This document shows, piece after piece, positions 6,815 to 11,818 of a stretch of DNA of 38,827 nucleotides. The stretch's first letter is position 1. Each line of letters starts with the position of its first letter. This DNA is from a virus. Location of the stretch: the IMG/VR virus record IMGVR_UViG_3300044825_004024, positions 1 through 38,827 of that record. One strand, 5' to 3'. The notes under the pieces are model-generated. The model was not told where the DNA came from. It did no database searches and was given only the letters and a program-made list of their open reading frames with translations. A program made the position numbers and the translations under genes.

Positions 6815-7174
6815 TTATGCCGCGGGCGGCATGGCCTTCAGGGACTGGAGTACCCGCCTGGCAGAGGACAGTGCTTTCAGTCCGTCGCTTTGATTAAGGT
6901 CGTAGTCGGGCTCGTAGTCGGCCTTCTCGCGCAGACTGCGAAGAAGTCGTAGGCTGTCTGAAACCAAGGTGTCGCCGGCAGCCATGTAAGCATCAATCAC
7001 GCGCTGATGGCCACTTTGGCCCTTGGTCCTAAGTTGTGGATTGGCATCACGTGCCACGATCAGGGCACCGTAATAGGCCCGCGAGATCAAGGTGCGCAGC
7101 GGCGCGCCGTCCTGTCGCGCCTGCAGGTGCAAGCCCTGGGCCAGGGTGTAGAACTCTGCCGGTGAAAACGCCAT
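6815..7174 (-). CDS. HEPN (UPF0332-like) domain protein
   Basis: 119 residues, all helical. SRAYYGALIVARDANPQL (from about residue 31), HQRVIDAYMAAGD and LRSLREKADYEPDYDL reproduce the SRxYYAxxxAA ... R-x-x-ADY pattern of HEPN proteins of the UPF0332 type. Many HEPN proteins are ribonucleases or nucleic-acid-binding halves of toxin-antitoxin and defence systems; the R-x-x-ADY segment sits where the catalytic RxxxxH would be in nuclease members, so RNase activity is not assured. It is the last gene of the accessory cassette behind the repressor, 6 bases after the stop of the 7181-7717 gene, and just before a strong terminator. An immunity or exclusion role is inferred from position. Confidence 0.72.
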   Translation of the reverse strand: MAFSPAEFYTLAQGLHLQARQDGAPLRTLISRAYYGALIVARDANPQLRTKGQSGHQRVIDAYMAAGDTLVSDSLRLLRSLREKADYEPDYDLNQSDGLKALSSARRVLQSLKAMPPAA

Positions 7175-7180
7175 GCCAAC

Positions 7181-7717
7181 TCACATTACAGAGATGACCA
7201 GGTAGCGCTTGGCCTCCGCCAGTCGGCCGTCCGCCGCAATGGTGGACCGCAGTGCGGTCTCATGCCGCAGCTGCTCATCGAAGTCCATGCCGTGCGTGTC
7301 CAATGACAGGAACAGGGCCGGGCCGGTCTCTTCCTGCTCGATACTGATGCATACGCTCAGCCGGCTGGCGGCCTGGAAAGCTTTCACCGCCAAATCGTAG
7401 ATGCCCTGAACCGCGACCAGGTCGGCGGCCGGGAACTGCAGCCGAAACTGGTTGACGCTGGCGTGATTCATGATGTTGTAGCCGATGGGGCTGGCCACAT
7501 TATCCTGCGCCGCTATGGCGGCCGGCAAGGCGCCTAGGCTCTGGTAGCCCTGCGTCGTCGGGGGTTGCCAGGCCCAATCGTTGGCGGGATGGACGCCGGG
7601 CCACCCTATGGCCAAACTGCCGGCCAGCATGGCCGCCGTGGTGGCGCCCGACCCAAAGCCTTGCCGGCCGAAGCTGCGCGCCGTGTACGTGGGCTGGGAA
7701 TAGGTCTGGGTGCTCAT
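7181..7717 (-). CDS. Unknown protein of the accessory cassette, between TIGR04255-like and HEPN genes
   Basis: 178 residues. The first 50 are low-complexity and Gly/Ser/Thr-rich, with one weakly hydrophobic stretch (GATTAAMLAGSLAIGWPGV), and could be a flexible or membrane-associated lead. The rest looks like a mixed fold ending in LFLSLDTHGMDFDEQLRHE ... AKRYLVISV. I do not recognise the family. Its ATG overlaps the end of the upstream TIGR04255-like gene by 4 bases, and the HEPN-like gene starts 6 bases after its stop, so the three are very likely translated together as a module. Confidence 0.68.
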   Translation of the reverse strand: MSTQTYSQPTYTARSFGRQGFGSGATTAAMLAGSLAIGWPGVHPANDWAWQPPTTQGYQSLGALPAAIAAQDNVASPIGYNIMNHASVNQFRLQFPAADLVAVQGIYDLAVKAFQAASRLSVCISIEQEETGPALFLSLDTHGMDFDEQLRHETALRSTIAADGRLAEAKRYLVISVM

Positions 7718-8517
7718 GACGCCACTCGCATGCCGATTTCGGCCTGCTTCTGGTCGGTCAGCAGCTCGCGCAGCAGGGTCATGTTGCTGTCGTGCAGCTG
7801 GCGGAACACACCGTCCAGCAGGTCCAGGTTGTCCAGGCCAAAAGCGATGCCGCCATCCAGGCTGGCCACAATTCGGTGGTCAATCACCGTCGCGTAGCGC
7901 GAGCGATCGTCCATCCGCAGGTTGCTGATGTTGACCTGGTTCAGGTACTTGAAGGCGCCACCCGGCCGCTCGAACCAGCCCTGGTACACATGCCACAGCA
8001 GGCCGCTGTGCCAGGCCTTGGCCGTCAGGTACGGCGTGTCGGCGCGGAACAGCTCGCCCAGGCTGTAGCGGGGCTCGTCTTCGGGCTGCAGGTCGTAGTT
8101 GAACTGGTCCAGCACCTGGTGCACCAGCTCCAGGCACGCGAAGCCATCATTCAGCTGCGTCAGCACCAGTCGCAGGTAGCGTCTTGCCTGCTCCCAGACG
8201 GCCGAGAAGTCGGTGTAGTCATGGCAGGTGACGGTGATCGTCGCGCCTTGTACCTGCACCCGCCACAGATGTGCCCCGTTCGGGCGGGCGACGAAGCGGG
8301 TCAGCTCGTGCAATGCGGGCATGGGATGCTGCAAGGCGCCAAGCTGGAACCCAAACCCCTGGCCCATTTGCTGGCCGGGCAGCTCATCGCCCAGCGCATC
8401 GAACGCGGCATTGATGCGCTGCAGGGCGGGCAGCTCGATCGGCTGGGCTAGTTGCAGAGAAAAGACCGCAGCTTCGATCGCATTGCGATGTTGCGACGGC
8501 GTTGAAACGGGATGCAT
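7714..8517 (-). CDS. TIGR04255-family-like protein
   Basis: 267 residues from ATG 8515-8517, with AAAGGA 7 bases upstream. The start NAIEAAVFSLQL ... ALGDELPG, the central strand-rich part (VQGATITVTCHDYTDFSAVWEQARRYL) and KYLNQVNISNL follow the layout of the sporadically distributed TIGR04255 family, whose function is unknown and which often sits in accessory or mobile loci. A 121-base gap separates it from the BRCT gene upstream, so a separate promoter is possible, although I see no convincing -35/-10 pair. It is the first gene of a tight three-gene unit with 7181-7717 and the HEPN-like gene. The family call is by pattern only. Confidence 0.6.
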   Translation of the reverse strand: MHPVSTPSQHRNAIEAAVFSLQLAQPIELPALQRINAAFDALGDELPGQQMGQGFGFQLGALQHPMPALHELTRFVARPNGAHLWRVQVQGATITVTCHDYTDFSAVWEQARRYLRLVLTQLNDGFACLELVHQVLDQFNYDLQPEDEPRYSLGELFRADTPYLTAKAWHSGLLWHVYQGWFERPGGAFKYLNQVNISNLRMDDRSRYATVIDHRIVASLDGGIAFGLDNLDLLDGVFRQLHDSNMTLLRELLTDQKQAEIGMRVAS

Positions 8518-8638
8518 GAAAAAATCCTTTACAGCTTGCCACCTATTTTGAAGTATGCAGCCAGTGATGGTGACAGGTGGAGCGTTTTGAAACAAGCATT
8601 CATCTAGATGCTCACCCGCGCCGGCGGAACTCCTGATG

Positions 8639-9280
8639 CTACAGATTGGCGCCTGTTTCAGACTGAAAGTTCCGCAGCGCCTCTGCCCAAGCATCCTCAT
8701 GCACGATCCGCACCTTGGCCCCTTCGCGCTGCAGCTCCACGGCGCGCTCGACCTTGGTGCCAAAGCCGCCGTGTTTCCATTCCTTGCTGCCCAGGCCGCC
8801 TACCACCACGAAGTCGACCTTCTTGCTCACGTTGGGCTTGATCTGACCACCGCGCCGTGTGATGGCATCCTGGCAAGTCTCGCGTGGGCCGAACACGAAA
8901 TCGCCCGTCAGGCAGAACACCCGGCCGTCAAACCGGATGTCCTCGCCTTCGTCCATCGCCAGCTGGGTGACCATGGGCGACTCGGCCAGATCATCCAGCC
9001 TGCCACCCACCAGCTCCTGCAAGGTGCTGACCAGGTGATCCCGTTCAGTTTCGGTGATGCAGCCATCGCGCAGCACTTCCTCAACCTGCTCGCGCAAGAC
9101 GTCGCCCGGCCAGCAACTGGACAAGGCTTCATTGTTCGCCAGCCAGTCGCGCAGGAACCGGATCTCGCTGTCCTGCAGCTGGCCATCGGACAGCAGGCCC
9201 TGGGCGATGCCGAGCAGGACGGCGCAGGACCCTTTCAGCTCGTTGGCAACAGCAATGTGGTGGCGTGCAAAAGGGTTCAC
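8639..9280 (-). CDS. TerB-like / BRCT domain protein
   Basis: 213 residues. The N-terminal half (AVLLGIAQGLLSDGQLQDSEIRFLRDWL ...) resembles the all-helical TerB-like repeat, with its LxxDGxLxxxE pattern. The C-terminal half (about residues 118-205: FCLTGDFVFGPRETCQDAITRRGG ... DFVVVGGLGSKEWKHGGFGTKVERAVEL ... IVHEDAW) is a BRCT domain like that at the end of bacterial DNA ligase LigA, with the conserved FCLTG, GG and final W. BRCT domains bind nicked or broken DNA ends or phosphoprotein. No ligase catalytic domain is present. It overlaps the gene at 9277-9660 by 4 bases and is part of the repressor transcript. Confidence 0.82.
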   Translation of the reverse strand: MNPFARHHIAVANELKGSCAVLLGIAQGLLSDGQLQDSEIRFLRDWLANNEALSSCWPGDVLREQVEEVLRDGCITETERDHLVSTLQELVGGRLDDLAESPMVTQLAMDEGEDIRFDGRVFCLTGDFVFGPRETCQDAITRRGGQIKPNVSKKVDFVVVGGLGSKEWKHGGFGTKVERAVELQREGAKVRIVHEDAWAEALRNFQSETGANL

Positions 9281-9660
9281 GATTGCTCCGTTTCGGCTTG
9301 TGCAAACAGTTTCTTGATGTCCAGAGTGAAGGTGACAGGCACGCCGGTCCGCCGGCAGATCATCACGGGTTCGGCATCGGTGTCGAGCTGCAGGTCTTCA
9401 TTCCGCAGGCCCTGCCACATGGCAACATACTGCAAGGCACCGATCTTGTTGCGGGTCTTGATAGCACGCTCAACCCCGCCGCGATAGGGCAGTACCGGCA
9501 GCTCCCCGGCTTGGGCACGGGCGGCAATTCCAGGGTGTGCCTTGGCGTAGCTGAGGCCGGCAATCCAGGCATTGATCAGTCCGTGATCCGGCCCCTTGAG
9601 GCGCCGGTCGTAATCGTGCTCGTAGGCAGGCGGGTGGTTGACGCTGGCTTGTATCAGCAT
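9277..9660 (-). CDS. Unknown protein directly downstream of the repressor
   Basis: 127 residues (MLIQASVNHPPAYEHDYDRR ...). Soluble, alpha/beta-looking, with no metal or nucleotide motif that I can see; the C-terminus (VTFTLDIKKLFAQAETEQS) is helical. The gene starts 16 bases after the repressor stop and overlaps the BRCT gene by 4 bases, so it is co-transcribed with the repressor and co-translated with the BRCT protein. Pairing with a BRCT protein suggests a small partner. Family not recognised. Confidence 0.62.
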   Translation of the reverse strand: MLIQASVNHPPAYEHDYDRRLKGPDHGLINAWIAGLSYAKAHPGIAARAQAGELPVLPYRGGVERAIKTRNKIGALQYVAMWQGLRNEDLQLDTDAEPVMICRRTGVPVTFTLDIKKLFAQAETEQS

Positions 9661-9676
9661 GGGTGTTTTCCGTGAT

Positions 9677-10411
9677 TCAGTAGCCCTTGACCGACATCCA
9701 CGCCCGCACCCGGCCGCAGATGGTCAGCTCCTCTTCGCGGGCCAGTGCCGGCTTGTGGCGCTCGTTGTCCGACAGGATCTGGATGCGCTGGGTGGCAAAG
9801 TCGGCCGACAGCCGCTTGATCAGGAGCGTGTGGTTGAACACCAGGACATAGACACCTTCGCCCTCGAAGTGGTTGCAGCTGGTGTCGACGAAGGCCAGGT
9901 CGCCATCGTTGATGGTCGGGCTCATGGAATCGCCCTTGACCGGCAGCGCGCGGATGCGGTCAAGCCTATCGCCCAGTCGCTTGCGCGCCCATTGCTCGGC
10001 CAGGTCGATGTGGCCCAGCACGGCGGCGTAGTCAGCCGGCTCGCGGCCAGGGCCAGCCGAGGCAGCCAGTTCCAAGACGGGAAAGCGGACATTGCCGGCG
10101 CTTGGCTGGGCTGCTGGATCAACACGCTGGGTATGAACGCCATGAGTGGCGGCATGCACTTGGTCACTTCTTGGCGGGTTGTCCATCCAGCCACGTGTCA
10201 GTCCTAACTTTTCCTCGATCTCACGGGCCATCGCATCACCCATTTGGTAGATCGCTTCTCCCCTGCCTGGGCGCTTGTTGGCGTTCTTGATCTGGCTGAG
10301 CTTTGGATCGGTTCGTGCCCAGCCCAGTGCCACGTTCAAGTCAGCTATAGCCCCTTGCTGCTCGATGAGGCGCTCGAGGTTTTCTCGCCGGATTTCTGCA
10401 CTTGTTTTCAT
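9677..10411 (-). CDS. CI/LexA-like phage repressor (S24 self-cleaving)
   Basis: 244 residues from ATG 10409-10411 (the longer frame to 10432 has no support). Residues 1-75 form the DNA-binding part (RRENLERLIEQQG ... LGLTRGWMDN). A linker leads to the S24 peptidase domain with a likely Ala119-Gly120 cleavage point (AASAGPG), the nucleophile Ser162 in VKGDSMSPTINDGDLAFVD, and the base Lys199 in LLIKRLS. This is the layout of RecA-triggered autoproteolysis, so SOS induction is expected. An operator at 10425-10439 lies 14 bases before its start and indicates autoregulation. Five accessory genes follow on the same strand. Confidence 0.93.
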   Translation of the reverse strand: MKTSAEIRRENLERLIEQQGAIADLNVALGWARTDPKLSQIKNANKRPGRGEAIYQMGDAMAREIEEKLGLTRGWMDNPPRSDQVHAATHGVHTQRVDPAAQPSAGNVRFPVLELAASAGPGREPADYAAVLGHIDLAEQWARKRLGDRLDRIRALPVKGDSMSPTINDGDLAFVDTSCNHFEGEGVYVLVFNHTLLIKRLSADFATQRIQILSDNERHKPALAREEELTICGRVRAWMSVKGY

Positions 10412-10424
10412 CAAGCCAAGTAAA

Positions 10425-10439
10425 ACAGCCAAAGGCTAA
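10425..10439. promoter_or_regulatory. Repressor operator OR3-like (ACAGCCAAAGGCTAA)
   Basis: Matches 12 of 15 positions of the operator consensus. It lies between the repressor start and PR and is centred 48 bases (two 24-base steps) from the PR operator. Its place just before the repressor start codon fits autoregulation. A weaker site (TTCGCAAAAGGCGAT, 10448-10462, 10 of 15) lies midway. Confidence 0.6.
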
Positions 10440-10461
10440 TGATGGAATTCGCAAAAGGCGA

Positions 10462-10491
10462 TTGACATTAGCTAATCCAATGGCTAATAAT
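10462..10491 (+). promoter_or_regulatory. PR early rightward promoter
   Basis: A perfect -35 TTGACA (10462-10467), an 18-base spacer and a -10 AATAAT (10486-10491, 5 of 6). The expected start is 10497-10499, which coincides with the ATG of the Cro-like gene. The spacer holds an operator. Confidence 0.85.
10473..10487. promoter_or_regulatory. Repressor operator OR1 (TAATCCAATGGCTAA)
   Basis: A 15-base pseudo-palindrome inside the PR spacer, overlapping the -10. It has the same core as OL1 in the same place relative to the promoter. Binding by the repressor or the Cro-like protein would close PR. Confidence 0.75.
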
Positions 10492-10497
10492 CAGGCC

Positions 10498-10752
10498 ATG
10501 AACTTGAATGACTGGTTGAAACAGGAGCGCGGGCGGCAGGCTGAGCTGGCCCGGCACCTGGGCATCAAGCCCCCGCAGGTGGCTGACTGGATCAGCCGCG
10601 ACAAGCCCGTTCCCGTGGTCCACATGGCTGCGATCGAGGCCTACACCGATGGCGCCGTCACCCGCCGCGAGATGCGTCCGGACGACTGGCAGCGCATCTG
10701 GCCCGAGCTGGTCAAGGCCAATCGCATCGGCCAGGCGACCCACGCGAGGTAA
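10498..10752 (+). CDS. Cro/YdaS-like antirepressor
   Basis: 84 residues: MNLNDWLKQERGRQAELARHL is the first helix and recognition set-up, followed by KPPQVADWISRDKPVP and IEAYTDGAVTRREMRPDDW ... IWPEL. This is the YdaS/Cro-like pattern found opposite CI-type repressors. It should compete at the same operators and favour lytic growth. The frame also has an ATG at 10480, but that lies inside the promoter spacer, upstream of the likely transcription start. The ATG at 10498 is therefore preferred and may be the very first base of the mRNA. Confidence 0.88.
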   Translation: MNLNDWLKQERGRQAELARHLGIKPPQVADWISRDKPVPVVHMAAIEAYTDGAVTRREMRPDDWQRIWPELVKANRIGQATHAR

Positions 10753-10966
10753 TGGGCGTGACCCGTCTTTTCACCGTTTTCCAGCACGCTGGCCCGGCTG
10801 TCCGGGCTGACCTGTCCTGCCTCCATTCCGCAGCGTTTTCCTCCCAGGCGCACGCGGTCAAGGACGGGTCGCTGGCTTTTCTTTCCTCCCATGCTTGCTT
10901 CCTCCCTGCTGCCAGTGTCGCAGCGGCGGGGCGGGCTGTCGTTAGCAGCGTTTGCTGAGGTCTGCC
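10753..10966. other. 214-base gap between the Cro-like and CII genes without a clear gene
   Basis: It contains a hairpin GCCCGG-CTGT-CCGGGC (10792-10807) without a T run. A 68-codon frame starts with the ATG of the TAATG that ends the Cro-like gene (10752-10958), but its residue make-up (Ala/Ser-rich, no pattern) and lack of a Shine-Dalgarno do not support it. It may hold a leader or nut-like site. Confidence 0.4.
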
Positions 10967-11434
10967 ATGCAATTGCTCGATGCCGCTTACCACACCGTCC
11001 ACGACTACCCCGGCGGTGCGCCGTCTCTCGCCCCACGCATGGGCAAGAGCCCGCACACGCTCAACCACGAGGTCACCGGCAACGGCAGCGCCAAGCTCGG
11101 CCTGGTCGACGCGGCCAAGGTCTGCCAGCTGACGGGCGACTACCGAATCCTCTACACCTTCGCCGAGGCCTGCGGCCATGTCTGCATCCCGCTGCCGGCC
11201 GGCTCTGAGTCCGATGCCGGTGCAGTGCTGGAACAGCTGGCCAAGGCTTCGGGCGAGTTCGCGGACCTGTGCTACGAGGTCTGCAGCTCGGCTGCCGACG
11301 GCAGCATCAGCGACAACGAGCTCGACCGAATCAGCACCGAACGGCTGGCCCTCATGGGCGCGCTGGCCAGGCTGGGCGAGGCGGTGCTGTCCCTGAACCA
11401 GGCGGGCAAGCCCGTCCAGCTGCGGGGGCAATGA
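10967..11434 (+). CDS. Phage regulatory protein CII (CP76 family)
   Basis: 155 residues from ATG 10967, with GAGG 7 bases upstream. MQLLDAAYHTVHDYPGGAPSLAPRMGKSPHTLNHEV and KLGLVDAAKVCQLTGDYRILYTFAEACGHVCI are the hallmark N-terminal half of Phage_CP76 proteins, a helix-turn-helix followed by a small core. The C-terminal half is helical (EFADLCYEVCSSAADGSIS ... RLGEAVLSL). In phages of this type the protein controls establishment of lysogeny or replication genes. It is the second gene of the PR transcript, 3 bases before the next gene. The in-frame ATG at 10952 is a less likely start. Confidence 0.82.
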   Translation: MQLLDAAYHTVHDYPGGAPSLAPRMGKSPHTLNHEVTGNGSAKLGLVDAAKVCQLTGDYRILYTFAEACGHVCIPLPAGSESDAGAVLEQLAKASGEFADLCYEVCSSAADGSISDNELDRISTERLALMGALARLGEAVLSLNQAGKPVQLRGQ

Positions 11435-11437
11435 GCC

Positions 11438-11731
11438 ATGCGACCCGCGTCTGAAGTCCGCACCGCGCTGCTGCAGGCCGCCCGCCATTGCCACGGCCTG
11501 GGCCAGCGCCCGACGCTGCTCGAGCTGGCCCACCAGGCCCAGGTGGGCATTGCCGCGGCCACCCATACCGTCAAGAACCTGCGCCGCGCCGGCCTGCTGC
11601 AGATCTGCGGCACGCGCCGGGTGGCCTACCGGAACCGCCCCGTGGCGGAATACGCGCCGGTCAGCCAGCCGATCGAGCTGGCAGCCGTGCATTCACTGCA
11701 ATCGACCCTGCACAGCTGGGTCAAACCTTAA
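11438..11731 (+). CDS. Small winged-helix-like phage regulator
   Basis: 97 residues. TALLQAARHCHGLGQRPTLLELAHQAQVGIAAATHTVKNLRRAGLLQICGTRRVAYRNRP has the helix-turn-helix plus beta-wing pattern of a winged helix, with a basic recognition helix (THTVKNLRR). It starts 3 bases after the CII stop and precedes the replication gene, where phages often carry small DNA-binding proteins. No name can be assigned. Confidence 0.7.
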   Translation: MRPASEVRTALLQAARHCHGLGQRPTLLELAHQAQVGIAAATHTVKNLRRAGLLQICGTRRVAYRNRPVAEYAPVSQPIELAAVHSLQSTLHSWVKP

Positions 11732-11737
11732 CTTTTC

Positions 11738-11818
11738 ATGACATTCGCACCAGTGCCGCCGGCGGTGGACACGCCGGCCTGGGCTGACATCCCCCTGAAT
11801 TCGAGAGGTGCCGCATGA
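11738..11818 (+). CDS. Possible 26-residue leader peptide overlapping the primase start
   Basis: A frame MTFAPVPPAVDTPAWADIPL and six more residues. It begins 6 bases after the previous stop and ends with TGA inside the ATGA of the primase start, a typical coupling overlap. No Shine-Dalgarno precedes it, and at 26 codons chance is a real alternative. Rich in Pro/Ala, no domain. Confidence 0.3.
   Translation: MTFAPVPPAVDTPAWADIPLNSRGAA

Noticed and set aside
10752-10958. A 68-codon frame starting at the TAATG of the Cro-like gene
   Set aside because: Residue pattern is featureless and there is no ribosome binding site; kept only as a note in the gap entry.
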